Positions 41,558-50,731 of a stretch of 64,000 nt of DNA are shown piece by piece (position 1 is the stretch's first letter; each line of letters starts with the position of its first letter). Made by a program: the position numbers and the translations under genes. Under the pieces are notes generated by a model. That model searched no databases. It was not told where the DNA came from and worked only from the letters and a program-made list of their open reading frames with translations. The DNA lies in the NCBI GenBank assembly GCA_945876095.1, contig CAMCMP010000015.1:26174-90173 (forward strand), written 5' to 3'. The DNA comes from Chitinophaga pinensis. GTDB lineage: Bacteria; Bacteroidota; Bacteroidia; Chitinophagales; Chitinophagaceae.

Positions 41558-43984
41558 ATGACCATAAGTTATAATTGGCTGAGTGAATATTTGCCTGAAA
41601 AAGTTGATCCTGAGAAATTGAGTAAAATACTCACTTCCATTGGATTGGAAGTAGAGAGTCTTGAAAAATATGAAGATTTGAAGGGTGGGCTAAAAGGATT
41701 GGTCATCGGAAAAGTACTTACCTGCACCAAACATCCAGATGCAGATAAACTAAGTATCACTTCTGTTGAAATAGGAGCCGAGCAACCTTTACAAATAGTT
41801 TGTGGTGCCCCTAATGTTGAAGCTGGTCAAAAAGTAATAGTTGCTACAATCGGTACCACTATCTATCCGATGAATGGAGAACCCCTTACTATGAAAAAAG
41901 TAAAAATTCGTGGGGTTGAAAGTTTTGGAATGATCTGCGCTGAAGATGAAATTGGATTAAGTAATGACCATGCAGGAATCCTTGTTTTGCCAACAGCAAC
42001 TGAAGTAGGAATGGCTGCTGCAAAATACTTTAAACCTTATGATGATTTTATTTTTGAAATAGGACTTACTCCTAACAGAATGGATGCCATGAGCCATCTA
42101 GGTGTGGCCAAAGATGTTTGTGCTTGGCTTTCTCACCATAATAAAAAAGAAACTGCCGTAAAATCTCCTTTCAAAAACAATTTCAAAACTAGTCAAAAAG
42201 GAAACAAAATTTCAGTAACTATTCAAAACGAAGATGCTTGTCAACGTTATGCAGGAGTAAGTATACAAAAGGTTTCCATTGCAGACAGTCCTATTTGGTT
42301 GCAACAAAAATTAAAGAGCATTGGCTTAAAGCCAATCAACAATATTGTTGATATCACCAATTTTATATTACACGAAACTGGACAGCCACTTCATGCATTT
42401 GATGCTGATCAAATTATTGGTAAAAAAATAATTGTAAAAAATCTTTCGAATACAACTCCCTTTATCACACTAGATGAAAAACAAAGAACGCTAACGACAG
42501 ATGATTTGATGATTTGCAATGCAGAGGCACCGATGTGTGTTGCAGGTGTGTACGGTGGTCTACAAAGTGGGGTAACCAATGAAACAAAAAATATTTTTCT
42601 TGAAAGCGCTTGGTTCAATCCATCCAGTATTCGCAAGACGTCTATCCGCCATGGTCTGCGAACAGATGCTGCCACTAGATTTGAAAAAGGAGTTGATATT
42701 AGTAATACAGTCAATGTATTAAAAAGGGCGGCATTGATGATACAAGAAATAGCTGGTGGTGAAATTGCTTCAGATATTATTGATGTATATCCCGACCCAA
42801 AACCTAAAGCTGAAATTACGATCAAGTACCACTATCTAAAAAAACTAAGTGGTAAAAATTATCACGGAGACACTATAAAAAATATATTAATTGCCCTTGG
42901 TTTCGAAATCATTAAAGAAGGAATGGATGATATTCGAATTGCAGTGCCTTATAGTAAACCTGATATCACTATCCCAGCAGATATCGTAGAAGAAATCATG
43001 CGTATAGATGGACTAGACCTAATAGAAATCCCTTCCGCAATTACCATTTCTCACTCTGTAGAAACACTAGGACATTCTACTGCTTATAAAGAAAAAGTAG
43101 CCACTGGATTAATAGGAATTGGCTTTAACGAAATTTTTACCAATAGCATTACCAATGCAGCCTACTTCAGTGAAGACGTTTTAAAGACAACTGTAAAAAT
43201 GATTAATAGTCTTAGTGCTGACCTCAATGTAATGCGACCATCCATGATGGAAACAGGATTAGAGACTGTAGCCTACAATTGCAATAGAAAAAATAACGAT
43301 CTACAACTTTTTGAATTCGGAAAAACTTACCATACTTCAGCGCTTGGAACTTATGAAGAACAACAACATATCAGTATTTACATTTCAGGAAATAAACAAT
43401 TAGGAGGCTGGAAAATTAAGAGTGAGAAAACAGATTTTTATTTCGCAAAAGGAGTGCTTGAAAAAGTACTTTCATTAGTAGGTTTGCCTACAGGTAATTA
43501 TAAAAGCAAAGAGGATGACTCACTGAATGACTGTGTAGAGCTAAGCATAAAGAAAGAAGTAGTGGCAACCCTTGGAATCGTAAACAAAAATACACTTGAC
43601 AAGTTTGAAATTAAACAACCCGTTTATTTTATTGACATTCATTGGGACAAAGTTTTGGAATTAAATAATTCTATCCAAGTTCGCTACCATGAAATAGCTA
43701 AATTTCCTGCTGCTACTAGGGATATATCAATCGTGGTTGATAAAATACTGAAATACGAAACCATTGAACAGGTTACTTATGCAACCAAGCTGAAAAAATT
43801 ACAATCGATCAATTTATTTGATATATTTGAGAGTGAAAAACTTGGTCCAGATAAAAAAGCGATAGCGATTAGTCTGACATTCTTGGATGAAGAAAAAACA
43901 ATGACGGACAAAGAGATCGATACAATGATGTCTTCCCTGATTGCGGCATACGAAAAACAATTAAATGCAGTTATAAGAAAATAA
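41558..43984 (+). CDS. pheT: Phenylalanine-tRNA ligase beta subunit
   Basis: The 808-residue protein is the large subunit of the (alpha-beta)2 enzyme that charges tRNA-Phe. It starts MTISYNWLSEYLP and contains the EMAPII-like tRNA-binding domain (about 45-155, HPDADKLSITSVEIG and IVCGAPNVEAGQ), the B3/B4 editing domain (PINNIVDITNFILHETGQPLHAFDAD), the B5 domain (about 410-480) and the C-terminal FDX-ACB anticodon-binding domain (FPAATRDISIVVD). pheS is not adjacent. It heads a probable operon with zapB-like, zapA and rny. Confidence 0.96.
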   Translation: MTISYNWLSEYLPEKVDPEKLSKILTSIGLEVESLEKYEDLKGGLKGLVIGKVLTCTKHPDADKLSITSVEIGAEQPLQIVCGAPNVEAGQKVIVATIGTTIYPMNGEPLTMKKVKIRGVESFGMICAEDEIGLSNDHAGILVLPTATEVGMAAAKYFKPYDDFIFEIGLTPNRMDAMSHLGVAKDVCAWLSHHNKKETAVKSPFKNNFKTSQKGNKISVTIQNEDACQRYAGVSIQKVSIADSPIWLQQKLKSIGLKPINNIVDITNFILHETGQPLHAFDADQIIGKKIIVKNLSNTTPFITLDEKQRTLTTDDLMICNAEAPMCVAGVYGGLQSGVTNETKNIFLESAWFNPSSIRKTSIRHGLRTDAATRFEKGVDISNTVNVLKRAALMIQEIAGGEIASDIIDVYPDPKPKAEITIKYHYLKKLSGKNYHGDTIKNILIALGFEIIKEGMDDIRIAVPYSKPDITIPADIVEEIMRIDGLDLIEIPSAITISHSVETLGHSTAYKEKVATGLIGIGFNEIFTNSITNAAYFSEDVLKTTVKMINSLSADLNVMRPSMMETGLETVAYNCNRKNNDLQLFEFGKTYHTSALGTYEEQQHISIYISGNKQLGGWKIKSEKTDFYFAKGVLEKVLSLVGLPTGNYKSKEDDSLNDCVELSIKKEVVATLGIVNKNTLDKFEIKQPVYFIDIHWDKVLELNNSIQVRYHEIAKFPAATRDISIVVDKILKYETIEQVTYATKLKKLQSINLFDIFESEKLGPDKKAIAISLTFLDEEKTMTDKEIDTMMSSLIAAYEKQLNAVIRK

Positions 43985-43993
43985 TTTTCCCTA

Positions 43994-44281
43994 TTGTCAA
44001 ACCTATCAGAAAATATTAACCGAATCAATACCAAGATTCAACAACTTTTGAAGCAATACCAATTGATTCAAAAGGAAAATGAACAATTAGCCCAGACAGT
44101 AAAGGAATTGAAAATCATTCAAGAAGCCAATATGCTCCGAATTAGTCAAATGGAACAACAAGCAGGAATTTTAAAATCGGCTGCCGGCAAAATGAATGAA
44201 AAAGATAGAAAAGTATTCGAACAACAAATCAATCAATACATCAAAGAAATTGACAAAAGTATAGGATTACTAAGTGAATAA
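43994..44281 (+). CDS. ZapB-like coiled-coil protein
   Basis: The 95-residue protein starts with TTG at 43994, 9 bp after pheT; no ATG occurs early enough. Almost the whole chain is a predicted coiled coil (INRINTKIQQLLKQYQLIQK, QLAQTVKELKIIQ). Its position between pheT and zapA is conserved in many Bacteroidota, and coiled-coil proteins of this kind work with ZapA at the cell-division ring. The ZapB label is based on shape and neighbourhood, not on sequence identity. Confidence 0.65.
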   Translation: MSNLSENINRINTKIQQLLKQYQLIQKENEQLAQTVKELKIIQEANMLRISQMEQQAGILKSAAGKMNEKDRKVFEQQINQYIKEIDKSIGLLSE

Positions 44282-44286
44282 AATCT

Positions 44287-44568
44287 ATGTCAGAACTCAT
44301 TCCCATTAATCTGGTGATAGGTGATCGTACTTATCGAATAAAAACACTCCCAAAAGACGAGGAGGTTATACGTCATACGATAAAAATCATTAACGACAAG
44401 ATAATTGAGTTTAAAACCCAATTTGCAGGTAAGGATATGCAAGATTTTATTGCAATGGTAATGATTTGGTATGCTACTCAGGGGGTACAAGAATCTAACC
44501 CTGCTGTTGAAAAAGCAATTGCTGATGCATTGCTAAAAATGGAATTACAGATAGACAAAGCCCTCTAA
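44287..44568 (+). CDS. zapA: Cell division protein ZapA
   Basis: The 93-residue protein fits ZapA: a N-terminal strand region (IPINLVIGDRTYRIKT) followed by EEVIRHTIKIINDKIIEFKTQF and a C-terminal helix ending KMELQIDKAL. ZapA bundles FtsZ filaments at the Z-ring. It starts 5 bp after the coiled-coil gene and is followed by a 214-bp gap before rny. Confidence 0.85.
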   Translation: MSELIPINLVIGDRTYRIKTLPKDEEVIRHTIKIINDKIIEFKTQFAGKDMQDFIAMVMIWYATQGVQESNPAVEKAIADALLKMELQIDKAL

Positions 44569-44782
44569 AACCCCCTTTCCATTTAATTAAACCGTTCATT
44601 TGTAAAGCAATTATTGCGATTACTCCAATTAGCTGTGCTTAAAATAAGTTGTAGCCGTATAATCTTCGGTCTCCAAAACTCCAAACAAATTTTCATATCT
44701 TCGCCATCCAACTATCTCATTTTATCGATGGGTCTAGAGAGGAAATTTAAGATTGTGAACCGATTAAAATCAAAAAAAATCA
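44569..44782 (+). ncRNA. zapA-rny spacer, possible 6S RNA (ssrS) location
   Basis: This 214-base gap has no convincing protein frame. In many bacteria the 6S RNA gene lies next to zapA, and I recall a zapA/6S/rny order in Bacteroidota. The size fits an RNA of about 180 bases. I could not identify the long bulged hairpin with confidence by eye; AAATTTTC and GGAAATTT segments can pair. The call is based on position only. Confidence 0.25.
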
Positions 44783-46348
44783 ATGGAATCGAACATACTT
44801 TTCATCATCATTGGAGCAATTGCCCTGACTTCGGGGCTTTTACTCGGCAAATTTGTCTTTGCCAAAAACACGAGTAAATTAGTAAAAGACGCTGAGGATC
44901 AAGCCAAAAAGGTTATTGCAGATGGTCAATTACAAGCTGAAAACCTAAAAAAAGAGAAATTACTGGAGGCAAAGGAAAAGTTTGTACAGTTAAAATCCGA
45001 TTACGACCGGGATGTATTACAGCGCTCTCAAAAAGCAAATGAAGCTGAAAACAGAATTAAGCAAAAAGAGCAATCAATCACCCAAAAAGAGTTGAATCTT
45101 GATAAACAAATCAAGGAAAATGATACAATTAAAGAAACCCTCAATCGCCAGATTGAAGTAGTTAATGTAAAACGCACTGAACTAGAAAAGCACCAAGAAG
45201 AGCATATTCGCCGATTAGAGAAAGTTGCAGGTTTATCAGCTGAAGATGCAAGAAACCAGCTAATTGAAGGCTTAAAGCAAGAAGCGCATACTAGAGCGCT
45301 GGTGCTTCAACAAGAGATTATTGAAGATGCCAAATTAAAGGCTAATAAGGAAGCTCGTAAAATAGTTATTCAAACCATTCAGCGTACAGCAGCAGAGCAG
45401 GCTATCGAAAACTCAATCACGGTTTTTAACTTAGAAAGTGATGAGATAAAGGGTTCTATCATAGGTAGGGAAGGAAGAAATATTAGAGCGATTGAAGCTG
45501 CAACTGGAGTGGATTTGATTGTAGATGATACCCCAGAAGCAATTGTACTTTCCTCTTTTGACCCATTGCGCAGAGAGATCGCCCGTTTATCATTACAGCG
45601 TTTGGTTGCAGATGGTCGTATTCACCCTGCCAGAATTGAAGAAGTAGTAGAAAAAACCAAACGCCAACTAGATGACCAGGTAATGGAAATTGGTGAGCGT
45701 ACAGCAATGGAACTAGGTGTTCATGGTCTTCATAAAGAATTAATTAGAATGGTTGGTAGAATGCGTTTTCGCTCATCCTACGGCCAAAATTTATTAATGC
45801 ATAGTAGGGAGACTGCTAATCTATGTGCAATTATGGCTGCAGAGCTAGGCATGAACCCAAAACTAGCCAAGCGTGCAGGTCTATTACATGATATCGGTAA
45901 AGTACCCGATGAAGAAACAGAATTAAGTCATGCCCTTTTAGGAGCAAAATTGGCTGAAAAATATGGTGAAAACCCTGCAGTGGTGAATGCAATTGGCGCC
46001 CATCATGATGAAATGGAGATGCAATATGTCATTTCACCTATCATTCAAGCTTGTGACGCCATTAGCGGTGCAAGGCCAGGTGCAAGACGCGAAATAATGC
46101 AGCAGTATATCCAGCGTATTAAAGACCTAGAAAATCTTGCTCAGGCTTACCAAGGCGTTGAAAAAGCCTACGCCATCCAAGCAGGAAGAGAATTAAGGGT
46201 AATTGTAGAGGCAGACAAGGTAAGTGACGCAGATAGCGACAAATTAAGCTTTGAGATAGCACAAAAAATTCAAACTGAAATGACCTTCCCTGGTCAAATA
46301 AAGGTTACCGTAATTAGAGAGAAAAGAGCTGTAAATATTGCTCGTTAA
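44783..46348 (+). CDS. rny: Ribonuclease Y
   Basis: The 521-residue membrane-anchored endoribonuclease starts mRNA decay. It has an N-terminal membrane helix ([19 protein letters not shown]), a long coiled coil (about 30-200), a KH RNA-binding domain ([20 protein letters not shown]) and the HD domain with [15 protein letters not shown] and [10 protein letters not shown]. Length and domain order are standard. A strong terminator follows the stop. Confidence 0.96.
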   Translation: MESNILFIIIGAIALTSGLLLGKFVFAKNTSKLVKDAEDQAKKVIADGQLQAENLKKEKLLEAKEKFVQLKSDYDRDVLQRSQKANEAENRIKQKEQSITQKELNLDKQIKENDTIKETLNRQIEVVNVKRTELEKHQEEHIRRLEKVAGLSAEDARNQLIEGLKQEAHTRALVLQQEIIEDAKLKANKEARKIVIQTIQRTAAEQAIENSITVFNLESDEIKGSIIGREGRNIRAIEAATGVDLIVDDTPEAIVLSSFDPLRREIARLSLQRLVADGRIHPARIEEVVEKTKRQLDDQVMEIGERTAMELGVHGLHKELIRMVGRMRFRSSYGQNLLMHSRETANLCAIMAAELGMNPKLAKRAGLLHDIGKVPDEETELSHALLGAKLAEKYGENPAVVNAIGAHHDEMEMQYVISPIIQACDAISGARPGARREIMQQYIQRIKDLENLAQAYQGVEKAYAIQAGRELRVIVEADKVSDADSDKLSFEIAQKIQTEMTFPGQIKVTVIREKRAVNIAR

Positions 46349-46365
46349 TCTATTGTAAACTACTT

Positions 46366-46394
46366 AAAGCTACCCACAATGGGTAGCTTTTTTT
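46366..46394 (+). terminator. Rho-independent terminator of rny
   Basis: AGCTACCCA (46368-46376) and TGGGTAGCT (46380-46388) form a 9-bp stem with a CAA loop, followed by a T-run to 46394. Confidence 0.9.
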
Positions 46395-46475
46395 GTTAGA
46401 CTACCCTCAAAAAGAAATAAGCGACCATTCTGAAAAGCTATATGAGCCTGAAATTTCTTTTGGAATAGAGTGCTT

Positions 46476-46805
46476 TTACTTTTTTGCCTTGATGCAAAAA
46501 AGTAACAAAAAAAATCAATCCTGCGAATAAAAAGGCTGAAATTTGAATTATCAGCCTAAAATCAAGGAACTCGCGGGTAGAGTTTGTTACTTTAAAGTAA
46601 GTGCCCGCTCAAACAGCCTTGATTTTTTAACGGCTGATAATTCAAATTTCTAGCACTTTTTATTCGAGGGCGTCAGTGAATGGGCATTTTCTTCTTTTTG
46701 AGGGACAACTGACCATTGAGGCTAAATTAAAACACAACGTTACTTTAAAGTGCGTCATTTTTTTATGGTTGAAATTTAAAATTTCTAGCACTTTTTATTC
46801 GAGGG
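46476..46805. repeat. Composite extragenic palindromic repeats between rny and rplS
   Basis: This block holds three nested structures. A perfect 12-bp stem with a 6-base loop lies at 46476-46505 (TTACTTTTTTGC arms). A long imperfect palindrome has arms 46524-46556 and 46632-46666 that pair over 18 and 11 bp. A 27-bp direct repeat occupies 46644-46670 and 46779-46805, 135 bp apart. A TTACTTTAAAGTAA palindrome lies inside the loop of the long one. No gene is present from 46349 to 47046. It resembles REP/MITE-type elements known in Bacteroidota genomes. Confidence 0.6.
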
Positions 46806-47017
46806 TGTTAAACTACTATTATGCCTAATCGCCTAACCCGACTACTTTTTGATGCTCGACTAATTAGACGATGACAAATCAGGCTGCGAAATCTTGCTAA
46901 AATTTGAATTAACCATCGTTTTAATAGCCATTTTATTATTTATTACAGCAAAACAGGGCCTTTTGAGTGAATTGAAAAAAAATCCACTTTTGATTTTACA
47001 ATTATCAATTAAAGCCT

Positions 47018-47025
47018 TACCTTCG
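47018..47025 (+). promoter_or_regulatory. -7 promoter element of rplS
   Basis: TACCTTCG is a close match to TAnnTTTG (one mismatch) and lies 21 bp before the rplS ATG at 47047. It also argues against the longer frame that starts upstream of it. Confidence 0.5.
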
Positions 47026-47046
47026 CAGTCCGAAAAAATTAAGATT

Positions 47047-47412
47047 ATGAACGCAATAGATTTTGTACACGAGCAATTAACAGCAACTCCAGCTCTTCCT
47101 AACTTTAAAGCAGGTGATAATATCACTGTAAATTATAAAATTGTTGAAGGTGCTAAAGAGCGTATCCAAAGCTTCAAAGGAGATGTTATCAAACGTCAAG
47201 GAACCGGTGCTACCGCAACTTTCACCGTACGTAAAATGAGTGATGGGGTGGGTGTTGAGCGTTTATTCCCTTTCTATTCTCCTAATATTGAGAGTATCGT
47301 TTTGAATAAAGTAGGTAAAGTACGTCGAGCTAAATTGTTCTATTTACGTGAAAGAAGTGGTAAAAGTGCTCGTATTCAAGAAAAAAGAATGGCAGTTGCC
47401 CTTAAAAAGTAA
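47047..47412 (+). CDS. rplS: 50S ribosomal protein L19
   Basis: From ATG 47047 the protein is 121 residues, the normal size of L19. It has the conserved [24 protein letters not shown] segment, [33 protein letters not shown] and [19 protein letters not shown]. The open frame runs back to 46894, but those residues are hydrophobic and unlike L19, and a promoter element lies within them. L19 sits at the 30S-50S interface. Confidence 0.96.
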   Translation: MNAIDFVHEQLTATPALPNFKAGDNITVNYKIVEGAKERIQSFKGDVIKRQGTGATATFTVRKMSDGVGVERLFPFYSPNIESIVLNKVGKVRRAKLFYLRERSGKSARIQEKRMAVALKK

Positions 47413-47428
47413 GCGACTTACAATATAT

Positions 47429-47463
47429 AAAAAAAGCGAAATCCTCTGGATTTCGCTTTTTTT
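47429..47463 (+). terminator. Rho-independent terminator of rplS
   Basis: AAAGCGAAATCC and GGATTTCGCTTT form a 12-bp stem with a TCT loop, with A-run and T-run flanks, so it could work on both strands. Confidence 0.9.
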
Positions 47464-47676
47464 ATACTCCTAACTAACTCCAAATGCTTTTTAAACTCTA
47501 TGTTAATTAATTTTTACAATGCAAAAACATTTGGAGGTAATAACCCTAAGCTGAAAGCATCAATTAGGGTGAAAACATCAAATCCTATTAGTATATGAGA
47601 TTAGCTAAAAACTTTACATTAACATGTTTACAACATAGTTTTTAATTAAAACGATTTAATTAGTAAATATTTGAAT

Positions 47677-47684
47677 TATATTTG
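47677..47684 (+). promoter_or_regulatory. -7 promoter element of tatA
   Basis: TATATTTG matches TAnnTTTG fully and lies 18 bp before the ATG at 47703. Confidence 0.55.
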
Positions 47685-47702
47685 TTTTTCAAATCAATTA
47701 CT

Positions 47703-47984
47703 ATGATAGTTTCAAATGTGTTAGCAACAGTTTTATTATTTGGAATGCCAGGTGGCTCCGAATGGATATTTATTATTTTGGCAATCGTTTTACTTTTTGG
47801 TGGTAAAAAAATTCCTGAATTGATGAAAGGAATTGGAAAAGGAATGCGCGAATTTAAAGATGCCAAGGATAACGTAAAAAGCGAAATTGAAGAGGGCATG
47901 AAAGAAAAGGACAAAGAACAAGAAATTAGAGAATTGAGACAGCAGCTACAAGATGCTAAACAAGCTCAGCAATTAAGCAAATAA
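47703..47984 (+). CDS. tatA: Twin-arginine translocase subunit TatA
   Basis: I start the gene at ATG 47703; a TTG at 47682 would overlap the promoter element. The 93-residue protein has the TatA plan: a short membrane helix (EWIFIILAIVLLFGGKKIPEL), the FGGKKIPELMKGIGKGMREF hinge and amphipathic helix, and a charged coiled tail. TatA forms the pore for folded proteins with twin-arginine signals. tatC is not nearby. Confidence 0.92.
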   Translation: MIVSNVLATVLLFGMPGGSEWIFIILAIVLLFGGKKIPELMKGIGKGMREFKDAKDNVKSEIEEGMKEKDKEQEIRELRQQLQDAKQAQQLSK

Positions 47985-48007
47985 ATTTCCATTATTACAT
48001 TATTCAT

Positions 48008-48054
48008 GGCTGAAGTAAATGACAGGTTTCCTGCCTTTTACTTCAGCCAATTTT
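48008..48054 (+). terminator. Strong hairpin terminator after tatA
   Basis: GGCTGAAGTAAA (48008-48019) pairs perfectly with TTTACTTCAGCC (48037-48048); inside the loop CAGG/CCTG can pair too. The tail AATTTTAT is only weakly T-rich. Confidence 0.75.
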
Positions 48055-48081
48055 ATAAAGGCTCTTTAATCTTTTTTAAAA

Positions 48082-49533
48082 TTGTTTTCCACTATAGCAA
48101 CCTACCATCAACAGCTTCTATCAGGAGAAACCACTTGTGTGGCAATGGTAAACCATTACCTTGAACAGATCAATAAAAATCGACATTTAAATGCTTTTGT
48201 AGAGGTGTATGCTGAGGAAGTAATTCAAAAAGCAGCTGCACTAGATGCCAAGCAAAAAAAAACAGGCATTACTGGAAGGCTTCACGGAGTAGTCATTGGT
48301 ATTAAAGATGTTTTAGCCTATAAGGACCACACACTTACAGCAGGTTCAAAAATATTGAAAGGATTTATTTCTGTTTACAATGCAACTTCAATACAGCGGC
48401 TCTTGGATGAAGATGCTATTATTATTGGAAATTGTAATTGTGATGAATTTGCTATGGGTAGTACCAATGAAAATTCAGCTTATGGAAACGTACTCAATGC
48501 AGCTGATGAAACAAAGGTTCCTGGGGGTTCATCGGGAGGTAGTGCAGTTGCTGTTCAAGCATCAATGTGCATGATTAGTTTAGGTAGTGATACCGGAGGA
48601 TCGGTAAGACAACCTGCCGACTTCTGTGGGATAATCGGTTTAAAGCCTACCTATGGCCGTATATCAAGGTATGGACTCATCGCTTATGCATCTTCCTTTG
48701 ACCAAATCGGTATTTTCAGTAAAAATATTGCTGATCTAACTTTAGCCTTAGAAGTAATTTCAGGTGAAGACGAGTACGATAGCACCGCTTTACCGAGCTC
48801 CCTTAGAGCACCTTCTTTAAACCCTATTGAAGAAGATTCTTTGACTAATAAAAAATATAAAATTGCTTATTTCAAAGAGGCTCTTTATCATCCATCCCTT
48901 GACAAAGAAATTAAAGAAAATATTTTATCGCTCATCAATCAACTGCATTCGGATGGCCATACTGTAGAACCGATTGAATTTGATTTACTAGATCATATTG
49001 TTCCCGCCTATTATGTTTTAACCACTGCAGAGGCTAGCAGCAATCTTAGCAGATTTGATGGGGTAAGATATGGACATCAAACCACTCAACCGGTGGCGGA
49101 TTTAAATGAATTTTATAAATGCAACCGCAGTGAAGGATTTGGAAAAGAAGTAAAAAGAAGAATCTTGTTAGGGACTTTTGTTTTAAGCGCCGGCCATTAC
49201 GATGCTTATTTTAGTAAAGCACAGCAAGTAAGGCGGCTGTTAGTCAACAAGACCAATCTGGTCTTTAGCGAATACGATGCACTTATAATGCCCACTGCCC
49301 CTACTACTGCAATACCTATTGGATCAAACTCAGACGATCCTATTGCTATGTATTTAGCAGATATTTATACTGTATTTGCAAATTTGACTGGGCTACCTGC
49401 TATATCTATACCATTATTTAAGCACAGTAATGGAATGCCTTTTGGACTTCAGGTTCTTACCAATAAATTACAAGAAGAAACCTTATTGCAATTATCTAAT
49501 TCACTGCTTAAAAAATATAAGGTGAATGGTTAA
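48082..49533 (+). CDS. gatA: Aspartyl/glutamyl-tRNA amidotransferase subunit A
   Basis: GatA is the amidase of GatCAB, which turns Glu-tRNA-Gln and Asp-tRNA-Asn into the correct amide forms. The start used is TTG 48082; no nearer ATG fits the family start. The 483-residue protein has the Ser-cisSer-Lys triad: Lys75 (GIKDV), Ser150 (GGSSGGS) and the nucleophile Ser174 (GSDTGGS), then FCGIIGLKPTYGRISRYGL. gatB and gatC are elsewhere. The next gene starts 6 bp later. Confidence 0.95.
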   Translation: MFSTIATYHQQLLSGETTCVAMVNHYLEQINKNRHLNAFVEVYAEEVIQKAAALDAKQKKTGITGRLHGVVIGIKDVLAYKDHTLTAGSKILKGFISVYNATSIQRLLDEDAIIIGNCNCDEFAMGSTNENSAYGNVLNAADETKVPGGSSGGSAVAVQASMCMISLGSDTGGSVRQPADFCGIIGLKPTYGRISRYGLIAYASSFDQIGIFSKNIADLTLALEVISGEDEYDSTALPSSLRAPSLNPIEEDSLTNKKYKIAYFKEALYHPSLDKEIKENILSLINQLHSDGHTVEPIEFDLLDHIVPAYYVLTTAEASSNLSRFDGVRYGHQTTQPVADLNEFYKCNRSEGFGKEVKRRILLGTFVLSAGHYDAYFSKAQQVRRLLVNKTNLVFSEYDALIMPTAPTTAIPIGSNSDDPIAMYLADIYTVFANLTGLPAISIPLFKHSNGMPFGLQVLTNKLQEETLLQLSNSLLKKYKVNG

Positions 49534-49538
49534 ATAAA

Positions 49539-50729
49539 ATGAAACGATTTTTACAGATATCGATTTTATATTTTCTATTCCTTCATCCATTGGTAGGTAA
49601 GGCTTTTACTTCTACTAATTTCTTTCAAAAACTGAGTTCGCAAGAAACTCTTTTAGAAGAAGATACTGTCAGAGAAAATCAGCTGATACAGCAGGTGATC
49701 AATTCAAAAAAAATTCCTACAAAAGACAATGTCCAATATTTTAACCAATTGAATAAATATGGTTTCAAAAATCTTTTTTCAAACAACACCTTTAACAGCA
49801 ATATTTCTTACAAGGCGCAAATAAATCCAAACGCTGAACTTTTTGTACAAGACTATATGAAAAACCATAGTGACTATTTACAAAAAATGAAGCAATGGGG
49901 TCAACCCTATTTCAATTTAATTGAAACAGTTTTACAACAATATGGATTACCAAAAGAACTGAAATATATTGCTGTCATTGAATCGAATTTAAGCACGGCT
50001 GCCACAAGCTATAAGGGTGCTGGAGGTCCTTGGCAATTTATGCCGTACACCGCTAGAGATTTCGGTTTGAAGGTAAATAAATACCACGACGAGCGAAGGG
50101 ATTATTCTAAAAGTACGCATGCTGCTGCCAGATATTTATTAATACTTTACCGTGAGCTACACGACTGGCTGCTGGTAATGGCAGCTTACAATGGCGGGCT
50201 TGGTAGAGTAAATAGTGCTATAAAAAAAAGTCGCAGCAAAAATTTCTGGAATCTGCAATACTATCTTCCTGAGGAATCAAGAACCTATGTAAAACGTTTT
50301 ATTGCCACCCACTTCATTATGGAAGGAACTGGAGGCATTACCACTAACGGGGAATCGTCAGGTAATTCAGCAATAAAATCGAATAATCCCATTGAAAACT
50401 TCTCTCAAAACAAAATAACCAAAGCTCCAGAATTATCTGCCCAAGAATTAATAGGTTTGGAGGAGCTAGCAATTTCTGGAAAATACAATGCTGTAATTAT
50501 TGCGAAGAATATCGAAATGGATATTGAGCTTTTCAATCGATACAATCCAAATTTTGATGACACCCTGTCAACCCAAGGGAATTTTAACCTAAGGTTACCT
50601 AGTGGTAAAATGCAGTTATTTATTGCTAAAAAATATCCCATTCTAAATGAGTCCCTTCAGGCCTTACTAAATGGTACTAACATTCCTGCTGAAAAGACAG
50701 CAATTCAAAAAGAAAAGAAAAAAAATTAA
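49539..50729 (+). CDS. Membrane-bound lytic murein transglycosylase (SLT, MltD-like)
   Basis: The 396-residue protein has a signal peptide (KRFLQISILYFLFLHPLVG), an SLT domain with catalytic Glu148 in YIAVIESNLS, GGPWQFMPYTAR, MAAYNGGLGRV and YYLPEESRTYVKRF, and a C-terminal segment resembling a LysM module (IAKNIEMDIELFNRYNPNF). It cleaves peptidoglycan glycan strands with formation of anhydromuramic ends. It starts 6 bp after gatA, so both may share a transcript. Confidence 0.88.
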   Translation: MKRFLQISILYFLFLHPLVGKAFTSTNFFQKLSSQETLLEEDTVRENQLIQQVINSKKIPTKDNVQYFNQLNKYGFKNLFSNNTFNSNISYKAQINPNAELFVQDYMKNHSDYLQKMKQWGQPYFNLIETVLQQYGLPKELKYIAVIESNLSTAATSYKGAGGPWQFMPYTARDFGLKVNKYHDERRDYSKSTHAAARYLLILYRELHDWLLVMAAYNGGLGRVNSAIKKSRSKNFWNLQYYLPEESRTYVKRFIATHFIMEGTGGITTNGESSGNSAIKSNNPIENFSQNKITKAPELSAQELIGLEELAISGKYNAVIIAKNIEMDIELFNRYNPNFDDTLSTQGNFNLRLPSGKMQLFIAKKYPILNESLQALLNGTNIPAEKTAIQKEKKKN

Positions 50730-50731
50730 AA

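Noticed and set aside
44614..44877. 87-codon frame across the zapA-rny gap into rny
   Set aside because: It overlaps the rny start in another frame and shows no protein-like pattern; the gap is more likely noncoding.
46894..47046. N-terminal extension of L19
   Set aside because: The extra 51 residues are hydrophobic and unlike L19, and a promoter element (47018-47025) lies inside; ATG 47047 gives the normal length.
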